Shown here: piece by piece, positions 42,531 through 56,677 of the stretch
Numbering within the stretch: position 1 is the first letter of the stretch
How the letters are laid out: every line of letters begins with the position of its first letter
Origin: Saururus chinensis
Taxonomy: Eukaryota; Streptophyta; Magnoliopsida; Piperales; Saururaceae
Reading direction: 5' to 3'
Assembly (NCBI GenBank): GCA_035235625.1
Contig: CP141140.1
Coordinates: forward strand, 58,795,152-58,859,151
Length of the DNA stretch: 64,000 nt
Notes under the pieces: generated by a model
The model's database searches: none
Seen by the model: the letters and a program-made list of their open reading frames with translations, nothing else
What the model was told of the DNA's origin: nothing
Program-made: the position numbers and the translations under genes

Positions 42531-44103
42531 TTATACTGAGAACACTTATGGTTGGAAGTCTTATACATGTAAATATTATTGCCTTAGATAATCAAAGTGG
42601 ATGACTACAATTTGAAATATGGGAATAAACGTGTTCTAAGAAAACATGCCTAGAACATGTCTAAGATGGTAACTGTGGGTCTCATATAATCGTACGGTTC
42701 TCTGCCCTGCATGAAATATCTGCATGTACATTGGTTGTTTAGATTTTTTAAGGACTTGTCTAGCATGATTAGGCTTCCTTACCTATGCCTTGGTAACCAA
42801 CAATGGGAGGCTGCCACAACAACATTGGAGTGGTGTGAGAGAAACTTTGGAATCGGCTCTAATAGGTTCTTAGGTTTTCCCCTCATCGTATCAACTGGTC
42901 ATGGTGGGTGGTCACAAAAATATTTTCCATTTTTTGCAGGTCCAATATTCCACAAGAATGTTAAGTTTCCTTAAATTTGCAATGTTAATGTTGGAAGCCG
43001 CATCATGTTAGAATTGTTTGAGATTAGTGTCATTTGATCTCATAATCATATGATTTGTTCTTGCCATTATGAAGTGAGTCATCTTATTGTTAGGAGTGAT
43101 TTATCTTCTCTGTCCAATCAAAGAGACTCGTGTAGGCTTTTAGTGACTCCCAATTAAAAACACATGTAGTAGGTTCAAAATTAAAGCACCTCTTATGTAG
43201 GTTTGAAATGGGGTTTTTCTTCATTAATTAATTATTGGGGGGGTGGGGAAGAAGAGGGAGAGAGAGTTGTTGACTTCGTCCGAGAATAACACTTGAAGAA
43301 GAGATAAAGAGAAAGGGACCACGCTTGCTGTGGGTCCTCTTAAGCACTGCAGCAAACCACAAAGATCATGATCCTAAGCAAAGAGAAAGATGCCAGAAAA
43401 GGGAAGGTTGGAGTGTGAGAACACAAAGATAATTAAAGTTGCTCATATGTGGATAATGTTTAATATCGTATTGGCATCTTTCTTTACGAAAATTATGGTA
43501 CCAATATTCGCCTATAAATCGTGGGACAGGAATATGGAATGCTTGTAGTTTTTCTTCATATAACTTGAGATAGATACTACATGTTTTTAACCTTTGGAAA
43601 CTTTTATTATTACTTTTTATTGAAATAATTAAACAATATGATTATGTTAGTGTTGCTCACTGCACCTAGAACAAAGGTACGTAGCTCAAATGCTCATGGA
43701 CTTCTTAAGCATCTGATTGTAAAAGACACCTTTTCTTTTTTGTAAAATACTTGTCGGAATGGGAGAATGAATGCTATTTCTCAAACAACATGAATCGTCC
43801 ACCATGTTAAAGCTATAACGACTTAGTGAGCTGATTTTTTTAGCTTATTATTGTAGTATGAAAGTGTGTGAGCTGCTTAGTTTTGACAGTAGCTTCTTTT
43901 CATGTTTGCACTCTGTTTACACCAGCTAAAAAGCTAAAAAATGCTGCATCGGCATCAGATTTGCGGTAGAACTTGCTTCATTAAATATGATGTAGCACAA
44001 CTAGACTGCGCCATATGGGATGTAGCTATATTAATTTTTCATGCGCCAGCTTACCCTTCTTGGGAGGTGTGGAATTGAGGGTGTTTTAAGGAACTATGTA
44101 CTA
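42531..44103. other. No gene seen
   Basis: AT-rich spacer. At about 42775-42930 there is a diverged copy of a dispersed repeat also seen near 24310-24440 and 25745-25880 (shared words TGGTAACCAACAATG and GTGAGAGAAA). The open frame at 42711-42974 falls in this repeat and is not taken as a gene. Confidence 0.35.
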
Positions 44104-44273
44104 GGAAAATGATATTTTCACATCAAAATACACAACAAAAACTCACACACGTGTCTTGATTGGATTAGATACATGGGCCCAAGTGAACTTTGTGTAAGAC
44201 CCACTTATCCAATCCAATTAAAATACATGTGTGAGTTTTTGTGTGTGCTATTGTTGTGGGAATATCACTATCT
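44104..44273. mobile_element. MITE, family 2, copy 3
   Basis: It starts GGAAAATGATATTTTCACAT and ends TGTGGGAATATCACTATCT. The inner arms AAAACTCACACA and TGTGTGAGTTTTTGTG also pair. The target duplication is not evident (flanks TATGTACTA and AAGAAATGA). It abuts a tandem duplication that starts at 44274. Confidence 0.8.
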
Positions 44274-44790
44274 AAGAAATGACCCTTCCCACACATGTGA
44301 ACCTTCATAAATGTGATAGAAAATCTAAAATGTCCTACCCTGTTTTCTTACTTTTCACTTTGCCAACCTACTGAAGTAGGTGTCTTTCTTGTGTCACCTA
44401 CTCCAGGTATAGGCTTTGCCTCCTCTGCTACCATCTCTATCTCCACCTCTAATTCCTTGGCTCCACCCCCGCCCTCCGACACCTCTTCCTCATCAACCGT
44501 ATAGTATTTCTTAAAATCTTACAAACTTTTGATATTTTAAGAAATGACCCTTCCCAAACATGAACCCGGCTAAATGTGATAGAAAATATAAAACCCCTCC
44601 CATTTTTTCTTACTTTATACTTCACCAACCTACTAAACAAAGTAGGTGCCATTCTTGTGCCATCTACTCGAGTTCTAACTCCAACTCCATGCTTTGTCTC
44701 CTCTACTACCCTACCTCCGACACCTCCTCCTCCATTGTCTCTTCTTCCTCCCCTTCCCCTCTCCTCTACTTCTAGCTCCTCCTCTGGCAC
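44274..44790. repeat. Tandem duplication, period about 264 bp
   Basis: The first copy begins at about 44274 (TAAGAAATGACCCTTCCC) and the second at about 44538 with the same words. Shared landmarks in order are AATGTGATAGAAAAT, TTTCTTACTTT, CCAACCTACT, AAGTAGGTG, TGCCTCCTCT-like and CCTCCGACACCTC. The copies have diverged by substitutions and small indels. Open frames across it on both strands are Ser/Pro/Thr-rich or Gly/Glu-rich, with no domain. Confidence 0.8.
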
Positions 44791-45000
44791 CTTATCTCCT
44801 CCTCCTCCTCGGAGTCCAAAGGGAGCAGCCATGACAATATTCTTGCCATCAAATATGTGCTACTTTCATTCCAAACGAAAGCAATGAAACAATAAATAAA
44901 ATTTGAAAAGTATGGCCGCAAAGTTTTTATCCTTGGTAAAATGAATAAGTTGCATCTCTTTTTCAAAATCAAGAATAATTCTCAAGATGAAGAAATTCAT

Positions 45001-45300
45001 TTAGAAGGATCTTCCATTTACTTTTGAAAACTTGCAACTGAAGAAAAGATCTTGTTTGTAAATAAGAGAGCACATGTTGTCTAAATGAAAAACTCTAGAG
45101 GACAAGTTCTCCAAAGGCGAGAGACCATTATTTAGAGCAAGCCAGGAGTTAAAAGAATGCCGATCTACCCTATGTTTGTGCCATACCAAGTGTTTAAACA
45201 AATCGATACAAGAGAAATGAGGTCTAATGAAGTTCCAACCAGATTTGAATGAGAACTTGCTTCTTATGAGTAATCCACCCAAAAGTATCATATCGTTGAG
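45001..45300 (-). pseudogene. L1-type LINE zf-RVT relic
   Basis: The minus-strand frame (about 96 codons) contains WHKHRVDRHSFNSWLALNNG followed by LSPLENLSSRVFHLDNMCSL. This is the conserved core of the zf-RVT domain found just after the reverse transcriptase of plant L1 elements (H-SF..WLAL...L...L). The second metal-binding cysteine region is degraded. No reverse transcriptase could be traced upstream on this strand, so this is a short isolated scrap, opposite in strand to the 40-kb LINE. Confidence 0.75.
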
Positions 45301-47601
<2,301 letters not shown>

Positions 47602-47768
47602 GAAAAAAATTATATAAATAATATTAAAAAAGTAATAATTACTAAATTAGCAGAGAGATGAAAATATTCACTGAAATGATGTTATTTTTTATCATGTAGG
47701 CATCAGCCAAGCGCTGGTACCTATGTGACTTTTTAAAAATTTTTGTAATTTCATGCTTTAAAAGGACG
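47602..47768. mobile_element. Isolated Mutator-like terminus (relic)
   Basis: Starting GAAAAAAATTATATAAATAA, this stretch follows the left terminus of the 36-kb element almost word for word. It includes AGAGAGATGAAAATATT, CATCAGCCAAGCGCTGG and a final AAAAGGACGATC, which is half of the subterminal palindrome. The sequence then breaks off and no opposite end is found, so only one terminus survives. Confidence 0.75.
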
Positions 47769-48000
47769 ATCACCATTAAAATTGTTTAGGACTAATTGGT
47801 GGATAAGTGACAGTTGAGTATTCGGATTGGCTAGGTGGACTGCTGCACTTTCTCAATGCGGTTGGCTCTAATTGATCACTCTCACCAATTGTGGTGGGAG
47901 TGCCCACCGAACTATCTGAACCTGAGTTGGGACCAAGTGGGAAGTTTCTGTTTTTTATTTCTTTATATCTGAGGCAACTTCTTAGTTGTAAAAGGCTTTT

Positions 48001-49130
48001 TGTTGGGCTTATTTTGTAATAAAACATCAAGTGGCCCAACTGTCTCAATTGATCACACTATTTTGGACTTTTAAAATTGTCTAGGTAATAAGCCTGAGTC
48101 TGAATACCCATTAAGTTGTGGTTTTAAGTGACAAATCTGGACCATTGGATGACTTATGAATGGACGGTCAGGATTCTAGGGTTTTTAACAATGGTGTCCT
48201 AGTTTAGTTATAAATATACCGTTAGCTATCCTAATACGGTGCCTAAAGCGAGATTACTCTCAGTCAATTTCTAAACCAAATACTCATTATGTTATTCTGA
48301 AGAAGATTAGCATTGACAAGGCTTCATCAAAGGAATTAAGCTTCATTGAAGGTTTTAATGGCTACAGGTATGCCTAAATCTATGTATTAAGTTTCTATCA
48401 ATTGGTATCGAGGTAGGCTTAATTTTGACAACAACCGGCGAACCGTCGGCCGGAGTATATTCCGTCGTCGGCGGGTTGTGGGTTCTAGCCGGAATCACTA
48501 CTAACAGTTGGCAGACAGCTGGCCAGAGACTTGGACTCAGACTGTTACCATTTTTTTTCTGGTCTTGTAAACAGTTCGTCTGGCTGTAAAGTTCTTTTTT
48601 TTCGGCCGTTGTGGGCCTCCAGTCGTCGCCATACAATCTGTCAAGTGCCGGCCAAGACCGTTGTCTTACTGCGACTTGGATCTGGCCGGCCACCGCTGTG
48701 TTCGGACTCGTTTTTCCGGTAGTCTTTTTACCGTCTCAAATTAGATCCATCGCCGCTAGACGTTGATGCTTGAAATTGGGGCCGGATCTCGAACCTATGT
48801 TGTCGGGCAAAATAATTTCCGGCCTCCTGGGCTGCTGGCGGGCGCACGTGCAGTCACTGGGTTTTTCCTCGCACTGTGCGATTTCTGAAATGTCCCTACA
48901 TGCCACTTCCCACCGTGAAAGATCGCCGGATATGAGATCTCCGCCGTCAGGCGGTGTGTTTTCCGGTTTTTCAGCTTCCAACGGGCTTCGACTGTCGACG
49001 GCGGGAGGGGGATTTTGTGCTAGGTCTGAGACCTCTCACCGTGCGGGTTGGCCCAGATCCACCTTGTGCGGGTCACTGTTGACCCGCATGTGCAAACCGG
49101 GTCGATTGACCCAATTCCGGGTAAAAAAAT
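48001..49130 (+). mobile_element. 5' end of a Ty1/copia retrotransposon (LTR, primer site, leader)
   Basis: A candidate LTR (48001-48400) starts TGTTGGGC and ends TTTCTATCA, with a TATA-like TTATAAATATA at about 48209. Directly after it, TTGGTATCGAGG (48402-48413) matches the primer-binding site complementary to initiator tRNA-Met (TGGTATCAGAG in canonical form) with a small change. The following GC-rich leader (48420-49130) has no gag frame, and no protease, integrase or reverse transcriptase follows. The element is therefore truncated. The left LTR border is inferred from the TGTTGG start only. Confidence 0.5.
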
Positions 49131-49781
49131 TTTTTTTATAAAATCTTCCCTTCTTGAAATAATTTTTTTATATACAATTATGATTGCATGTGTGTTATAG
49201 ATATATTTTAATTATCATGTCAAGGCTTTATTAATGTTATGGGGCGACCAAGAGATTATATTGTAATTTTATGTTTTATTAATTTTTTTTAAATTGTTAA
49301 GCACACTACTTATGTAATTTTGAGAGAAAGTGTATATTATATTTATTGTAAACGACACCAAAATTGAAGGACGTGAGGAGGCGGATCCATATTCCAAAGA
49401 AGCAAAGCAAAGAATTCTCCTCCTTTGACACAACTACGGATGTGGACCACGTAAAGTATTCTTATCTCATTATCGAAGCCAGTAAGAAAGAAAGAAATCC
49501 GAACATCCTTTCTAGTGTTTTAGCCTTCTAGCAAATTGAAAGTGTCTTTACTTCCGTGCCAAAATGTACATTGAAACTTTGTGAGAGATAATGCCGCTCC
49601 TCAATTGGATTAGACGAATATTTTTTCTTTTTGATCAATTGTGTTATAACAATATTGTAGTATAACTATATAATAACAAGAGCTACACAAATTAAGAGGA
49701 TGCATCTTCATACAGTGAAAAAGATGGCTTGGTCGTCTCTGTCCTTTTAAAGATAGACTGGGTGACAGCATTTAATTACCT

Positions 49782-50654
49782 TTACTCTGAAAAGCTGGTG
49801 TGTTGCTGGTCATTATTGGTTGATCTGACCCAACTCTTTCCGTCTGCTTGTCCATTACTCGTAGGGATGAAGAAGGTGGCTGCTAAAATGCATGAAGCGG
49901 TTGCGACGGCCATGACGGCCGCGGCAGCGTAGACCCCGTCTTTCACCACATAGCAATCGCCACCAACCCACCCATCTCCGTATTTCTGTCCATGGTTCAT
50001 GCTCGTCCCTGCTGCCAGTATAACGACTGCAAGTCCGGCAATCATCCTGCACGCAACAAATTAACATATGACAAATACCTTGTTCCTCTTGAGCATGGCT
50101 GATAATTTCCTGCAGTGTTTGCATGCTGCCCCAACATGACAATATCAAGAGAAAGAGGCATTGAAGAGTATCGAACAATATTGAGAACACGCATTGAGAG
50201 ACACCTACCATGACATGACCAGAAGGCTGGTAATTTTGGTTTTTGACCACGCATTGATGTTCGGATTCTTGGTGCTGAGTCTGCTGACACACAACTTCCA
50301 TCCCACCCAAGACGTTCCAATGGTTTCTGCGGCTATGAAACAGACTGAGGCAACAATTCCCATCACAAACGCTGGGCTGGCCGGTAGAGAGCACAGACGG
50401 CCGTCCAATCTAATGTCTTGTACCTTCATCGCAAACACGAACTCCGTCAATCATGTGAACTGTCATCTTATACGTATTCGGTGAAAATAATGAACAAAGT
50501 TGCGAATTTGTGAACATAATACAACTCGAGTCTCAAGCGCACATGCATCTTGCACCTTCGTTTTCGTTATCTCCGCCGAGGCACATGTCAGAGCCGCTAC
50601 CAATCCCATGCACAGGATGGCGAAGCGAATCGCTACCGTTTCAGTTTGCACCAT
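49782..50654 (-). CDS. DUF1218 (modifying-wall-lignin-like) membrane protein, 192 aa
   Basis: Three exons on the minus strand: 50556-50654 (99 nt, ATG at 50654), 50209-50423 (215 nt) and 49782-50046 (265 nt, TAA at 49782-49784). Introns of 132 and 162 bp have GT-AG borders, and the joined frame is 579 nt with no stop. Residues 6-27, about 49-66, about 98-119 and about 142-166 are hydrophobic, giving four membrane segments. The order matches DUF1218 proteins: first segment ending in CASAE, then C44 in a CSLPASPAF motif, a second segment, and C136 in GGDCYVVKDGVYAAA before the last segment. In Arabidopsis, family members affect secondary-wall lignin (MWL) and leaf symmetry (DESIGUAL), acting in endomembranes or plasma membrane. 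The first intron's acceptor (GATGAAG) is weakly pyrimidine-rich, so that junction is the least certain. It stands alone among repeats, with GC content higher than its flanks. Confidence 0.85.
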
Positions 50655-52235
50655 GTGGACTTCGCAACGCACAGCAATTTGATCACAATTGAGAGGACTT
50701 CTTCCTCATTAAGATGAGAGGTCTTCATTTGGAGGAGGGAGGAGGCGTGCAGTGTGTATGAAGGTTGTTGCTTTGGAATTAGGTATGATGAGATACTGTG
50801 ATAAACTGTCCATGTTATCATTTTTTAAGCTTAGTTCTTAAGTTTATTCCATTCCTTGCAAGGATTTCCTTTTGAAATGGTAATTAAAATCTATAAAGAA
50901 AGCACCATCATGTATTACATCCTAACCGCAACCGAAGAAGGAAAGCACCAGTCGATTTGGTTGTCCATGATTTGTCATGGCAACTAAAATTGAAAGAAAG
51001 AAACATCACAACTGTGTTACGTTCTGAGGACTCCATGTCATGGAAAGATGGGCACCTCCCAACTGCAACCTGGCAAGGGAAGCATAGTCCTTAATTTGGA
51101 GAGAGAAGAATAGTAGAATTTTTAATGGGGTTCAACTCCATAAGACTCATCTTTTAGCCTATCCTGACACCCGCGCAACATGTAAGGGCCCCCAACTTCT
51201 CACTCTGTTTTGGTAAGTTTCAAAAAATTAAACTATTTTTTGTTTTTCTTGGGGCACCTATGCTATGCAACCCTGTTTTGACAATAATTTATATTTGGAA
51301 TCTTAACTCTAACACAGGATTAAAAAGGAAGAAGAATAAAAAGTGAATATTTCTGTTGGTTGAGTCCATCCCCAACCTGTCTTCTTCGTTTTCCTGGTCT
51401 CTGCGTATACCAATGCATATCAGACGCTTTGTTCTCTAGTTGGATGGAGAATAATACAATCATGTCTTATATTCTCCAACACCAACTTTTCTTCTTTAAA
51501 TTCAAATCAATAAAGGCTTCCTCAACCTTGCACCGTGATACGATTGCTTGAAATCCTTCCACCACTTTAAGTTGCAAACCCCACCAAAATCATGAACATG
51601 AGCAATTTGGAAGCTCTTTCTCAAGATATCTAATCTTTTCAGGAAGTCGAAACTGTGGAACCTCGGGCTGTTGTCAAGGTAATTTGGTTTGCAGCCTCAT
51701 TGGGTTGTGATCGTATGTCCTTTTAGGGATGTGAAGAGGGGATATCCAAGTTTAGAGACAGTGATAAAGCACGCATAGTTGGCCTTCAATATGCAATAGG
51801 TTTTGGTTTTTTGAATAGGTTACATCAACTTTCTTTGAGTCATGTCTGTTGCCAATATGATTTGTTAATCGATGCACCGTGAACATAGGGAAGAGGGTGT
51901 TTTCCAAGAGATGCTCCATTGCGGAGACAGTCTCCTTTTATGCCAATGACACAATCAAGCCTTTTATATTTCGCAATGTATTTAATAGCTTACATGCGAG
52001 GTTTCTATCTGTGTTTCCCATGTGTTATTTGAAAACCTTATTTCTATATGACTTCTTGTATCTGGTTTGATGTACTAGGCGAGCACTGTGTGCTTTTATT
52101 TCGATTAATGAAAAATCAATCCATTTGAGTCTCACCCCTCCCTTTTGGAGGCCCGGTGGCATGAAAGATAGGCCTAGCATGGCCCATAGGCCCTCTAGAA
52201 CTGCTCGCCAGCCTCGTTTATTTAATATTAATTTA
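50655..52235. other. No gene seen; upstream region of the DUF1218 gene
   Basis: The first several hundred bases should hold the minus-strand promoter of the DUF1218 gene, but no element stands out. The frame at 51879-52070 looks like a decayed coding scrap. I assign nothing further here. Confidence 0.35.
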
Positions 52236-52402
52236 ATTAAAATAGAAAAAAATATTTAAATAGTAATTTTAAAAATAATTTAAAAAATAATTACCAAAAT
52301 AACCCATTTTGGGAAATATTTCCTAAAATGGTGTTGAATTTTGCCACGTAGGCACCAGCTAAGCACGGGCGCCTGCGTAGCTTTTTTTAAAATTTTTAAT
52401 TT

Positions 52403-52609
52403 ATTTCATCTTTTGGAAGGACGAAATCATATTTAAGTTAATTTTGTTATTCCAAAGGACGAAATCCTTGTTTCAAACGATTTCGTTATTTGGAAGGACG
52501 AAATCAGCATAAGGTTATTTCGTCATTCGAAATAACAAAAACGTCACATTTCTGTTTTCGGGAGTTGGATGCTTACTAAGTTGATTTTGTCCTTCTAAAG
52601 GACGAAATC
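52403..52609. repeat. Subterminal palindrome array, element A left
   Basis: Five units of a ~27-bp palindrome (GATTTCGTCCTTT then its reverse complement) lie at 52403-52428, 52441-52466, 52479-52505, 52515-52536 (diverged) and 52583-52609. Several are separated by TTTAAGTT or similar spacers. Confidence 0.9.
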
Positions 52610-53452
52610 CACTTCTTTATACCCTGAACGGGAATTCTAGTTCATCTTGCCATTTTGACGTGCTTTCGTCCAATGCCGCTGCCATGCCCTTTCGCCCAAA
52701 TCTGCCGCTGCCATGTTCCGCTCAGAACCGTCTGTCGCAATCCCCTTCACTGAAACGCTCAAATCCACCGTGTTCCCTCACAAGGTGAGAATTTTTATTT
52801 TTTTTGTAACTGTAGGGCTTTGATTCTAACATTTAGGAGGAAATTTGGATGTTTATAGTAGATTTTAATTAAATTATTTGATTATAACATTTAGGAGCTT
52901 TGATTCTAACGTTTAGGAGGAAATTTTGACCGTTAGGTAGATATCCAGGCAATCAGCTAGCTCTTAGGTATGCTGTGATTTTTTCCTGTAATTTGCATGA
53001 CATTCATGGAGTGTCTCCCTCTTGGCGTGATAACCCACTTGAATTTCATTGTTGACTTTTGATCGATCGATAATCAGAGTGAAATGTGTAGTTTAGTATT
53101 TTATTGTTTGGTGTTGCAGCTACTTTTTGGCTGATATTTATAATTGGTGAGTTCTTTTTCTATTGCGCTGCCACCCTTTTGAAAAAGATTATGAATTTTT
53201 CTGTGTCACTTGTAGAATAGAACATTTATGTGCTGACTTTGATGCTTCTTAATCAGTTGTAGTGATTATAGATGTGATATCGTTTTTATTTAAAACTAGA
53301 AAGGATAAAGAAAAATGTTTTGTGGATGTTCTCTTTATTTATTTGCAGCTCGATTAATTTCATGTTTCGTTAAGTAAAGTAGTTATTTTGAGGCAATTGA
53401 TGAATACATTATTTATGTAATTTATTATTTATGAATTAAGTGAATATAGATG

Positions 53453-53791
53453 GTAGAAGCAATGGTTACTTTTGTACTTCACTATGAATGACGCACAGAT
53501 GGATTATTAATTCAGAAACCGTCTACTTATGATGAATTTGAGATGCAAGTGGCTGGCAAAGTTGGGTGGGATCGAAGAAGATGGAAAATTACTATCAAAT
53601 GTTATATTCCGACATATGGATCGAGATCGGCACTAATATGTATAAATGATGATGCATCAATGAGTTTTATGTTTTACCATTCGCCTCACATAGTATGTTT
53701 CGAGTTATTTCTCGAAAAAGAGGCCCGAGTACCTAGTGAAAGGCAAAGTAGTTCACACAGGAGCTCTAACAGGAACCCTCCTATTGATTGG
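53453..53791 (+). pseudogene. MULE transposase N-terminal relic (element A)
   Basis: This matches the first coding exon of the transposase in element B: KPSTYDEFEMQV, KVGWDRRRWKITIKC, ICINDDASMSFMF, FELFLEKEARVPSER. The ATG region survives near 53450, but a TGA near 53489 replaces a Gly codon (GGA in element B), so the frame is broken. The exon then jumps from the HRSS repeat directly to NRNPPIDW. In element B that phrase corresponds to the end of the zinc-knuckle tail about 2.5 kb downstream, so this exon records the deletion junction. Confidence 0.85.
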
Positions 53792-53876
53792 TAAATATAC
53801 AATTAGTCTTTTTTATTTATTCTCTATTTTAGATATCACTATATGTTCTTAACGATCTTTATTCTTTGCAGATCAT

Positions 53877-56130
53877 ATGGATAATATGGAGCCTTCTTAC
53901 GGGCTAGGCCCTATTGATGAGACAGTACTTGTGCAGCAAGAGTCGCATAGGTTGACTTCTATTTGGTAAGGAGAGATGTTATAATTGTTCATGAAATTTG
54001 TTTCATTTTGTTGGTCTAAATATTACGTTGGGTTATAATTTTTAGATTTATTATAGGGCCCCAAGTGCCTTGAGTGCACCGAACATTTTAAATATATATC
54101 TCCGCCATTGGCCCGCAGATGATCATATTCTACCCTATATCGAGCGAACGAGATTTGAACATTTTATTTATCTACAATATGTTCATCTAGATCGACCATT
54201 ATTGACAGCTCTCGTCGAGAGATGGAGGAGGGAAACACAGACGTTTCACTTACCCTATGGGGAGATGTCCATCACTCTCATGGATGTGGCAGTTCTTTTA
54301 GGACTTCGCATCGATGGACAGGCTGTGATGGGCACGACAGGAGGAGGTCATTTGGACTTATTAGTCAAACTCCTTGGCAGAGCTCCTCCTACTATAGTGA
54401 TGTGTGGTAGCCGAGTGAGCCTTCGATGGCTATTATGTGAGTTTCATGATCTCCCAGCTGATTCCATGAAGATAGTTATCGAGCAGCATGCACTGTCGTA
54501 TTTATTACATTTACTTGGGGCTACGATATTTGTGGATAACACTAGTAACCATGTACATGTTGCATATCTCTCCCTCCTCGCGGACTTCAACATGGCGGGC
54601 ACATATGCATGGGGCAGTGCCACTCTTGCATTTTTATACCGAGAGTTAGGGAAAGCATGTCAGGCTATGACCTAAAGGATTACAAGATGTTTAACCCTTC
54701 TTCAGGTAAATGAATTCGTTAAAGTTAATATTTTTTACACAAATAATTACTTCATATATTTTAATAATTTCTATCATATTTTGTGACAACTATGGTCGTG
54801 GGAGCATTTACACGTCGGTCGACCAAGTATTGAGATGAGTCACTTAGTCGAGGGTGCTCCATTAGGAGTGAGGTAAGGTATTTTTATTTTTAACACTTAA
54901 TTATTTTACCATGGTTTTATTTAGAAATGTTGAACTCATGTTTTAAATTCGACTCCTTAAGGTGGAATGTTCGGAAGATAAAAACCGAAAATCCACAAGG
55001 AGTCCTCCGGTTGTATAGAGGAGAGTTAGACCACCAACGGCCTTATCAGGTAATTTTATTTTATTATCAAATTTTATACAATGATTATAAGATATGTAAG
55101 GTAATTTAAATTTAATTATCTTTATCAAATGTGTAGGTTATTTGGAAGTCGTACTTGCCGGAGGTTTTGGTTGTGTTACGTGCTCTCTTTGCCGAGGGTC
55201 AAGATCTGTGGTTCTCACAAACACCACTCATATGTTTTGAGATTATCGAGATGTATGTGCCAGATCATGTAATGCTCCAATTTAACTTGGAACAAGAGGT
55301 CCCACCTCGTACCGTCGAGTTTGTCCATCGCATCACTCGAAAAGGCCGCCATATTACCGACTGGGCTATACATCATGAAACATATATCGCTCGATGGGAT
55401 GATAGGAGAGCCACTATTATAGGAGGGGAGATGGCTACAACATCGCAAGATGTTCGCAACACATATTTGCAATGGTATTTATCGATTATGTGGCGATATA
55501 TTTTACTGCGTGATGATGTAGAGGAGATGACATATCAACCTAGGGGTGCATCTGAGGTAGCTTTGGTAAGTATATCTTTGTTAATTATATCATAATATTT
55601 TCTTATTTCTCATTTATTATTTATCTAATTTTAGTTTATTTTTTATAGTTTCGTTTAGTGCAACATAGGCATGCACATTTGATTGACGCAATTAAGACCT
55701 ATACTTCGGGTGAGGTCTTATTAGCATCATGTCAGTCGATGTTCAGGCAACATGATGATGTCCTTCATAGCTTGCCACTACTTCAGTTGGTGATTACGGA
55801 TGTTCATGGACATTATCCTACCGACGAGGCCGCTCAGACACAGCCAAGGCACGATTCATTCTCTGATATTCCATCTTCATCAGCAACACCTAGCTCTCGT
55901 CCCCGTTCATAATTTTCTGTCACTCCACATGTAGCTTATCCTCAGCCATATCCGATATTATGTTATAGACGACAGTGGCCAGCTCGTGTTGAGTCATCTA
56001 TTACTTATGTAGAGCTAGAGCCAGAGCCGGAGCCGGAGCCGGAGCAGGTGGACCATGAGGAGCAGGAGGAGCTAGTACAACATCGTTGAGGTCGAGGACG
56101 AGGTCTAGGACGTAGGAGTAGAATAGATTA
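53877..56130 (+). pseudogene. Plant mobile domain (PMD) gene, decayed (element A)
   Basis: The start at 53877 gives MDNMEPSYGLGPIDETVL, the usual opening of transposon-borne PMD proteins. Exons: 53877-53965, 54057 to about 54705, pieces near 54785-54873 and 54959-55048, 55137-55565, and from 55649. The PMD core is clear in the second exon: ALVERWRRETQTFHLPYGEM, then ITLMDVAVLLGL, then AWGSATLAFLYRELGKAC. The third exon has PLICFEIIEMYVPDHVMLQF. PMD proteins include Arabidopsis MAIN and MAIL1, which act with a PP7-like phosphatase in silencing and genome stability. The tail has Glu-Pro repeats (near 56018-56045) and an Arg-Gly-rich end. Breaks include TAA at 54673-54675, a lost splice acceptor before 54790, a TAA just after the PRS codons (near 55910; a Ser codon in element B) and TGA near 56087. 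It is not translatable as is. Confidence 0.87.
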
Positions 56131-56499
56131 AGTGTATTAGATTTGTCATATGTTTCATTTGAACTAAACATTTTATTAACATATGATGTTAGATTTATAT
56201 ATTTTATAAACATTTATATCTTATGCTTATTCGTATATTGTGTAGATGATAATTGATGTCGATAAATTTAATGTTATGTGAATAATAGTTAATGTGGATA
56301 AGTTTGATGTTTTGTGGATGTTAATTGAAAATTGATGCGTGGAATGTGTGTGGAATGAATGAACAGGGACAAGTGTGGATAAATTTGATGTTTTGTAGAT
56401 GTTAATTGAAAATGATGCGTGGAATGTGTGTAGAATTAATGAACAGGGTCAGGTGTTAATGTCAGTTGCAAGCTAACTTAAAAAAAAAACATTGAATCA

Positions 56500-56677
56500 G
56501 ATTTTGTCCTTTGGAAGGACGAAATTATAGTTTAAATACTTGAGGCTGAAATGAAGAAACTGGAAGTTCAAGTGCACTCATACTTCTAAAGGACAAAATC
56601 ATATTATCTATAGATTTCATCCTTTGGAAGGATGAAATCAACTTAAAGATGATTTCGCCCTTCCAAAGGACGAAATC
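56500..56677. repeat. Subterminal palindrome array, element A right
   Basis: Full palindrome units lie at 56500-56526, 56613-56639 and 56651-56677, with a half unit at about 56581-56600. The consensus is the same as in the left array and in element B. Confidence 0.9.

Noticed and set aside
48355-49141. Frames of up to 123 codons in a GC-rich stretch
   Set aside because: They fall in the leader of the truncated copia element and show no gag or protease features.
54070-54675. PMD frame of 201 codons taken as an intact gene
   Set aside because: It is one exon of a larger gene that ends at a premature TAA; compared with the usual PMD layout the protein should continue into the next exon.
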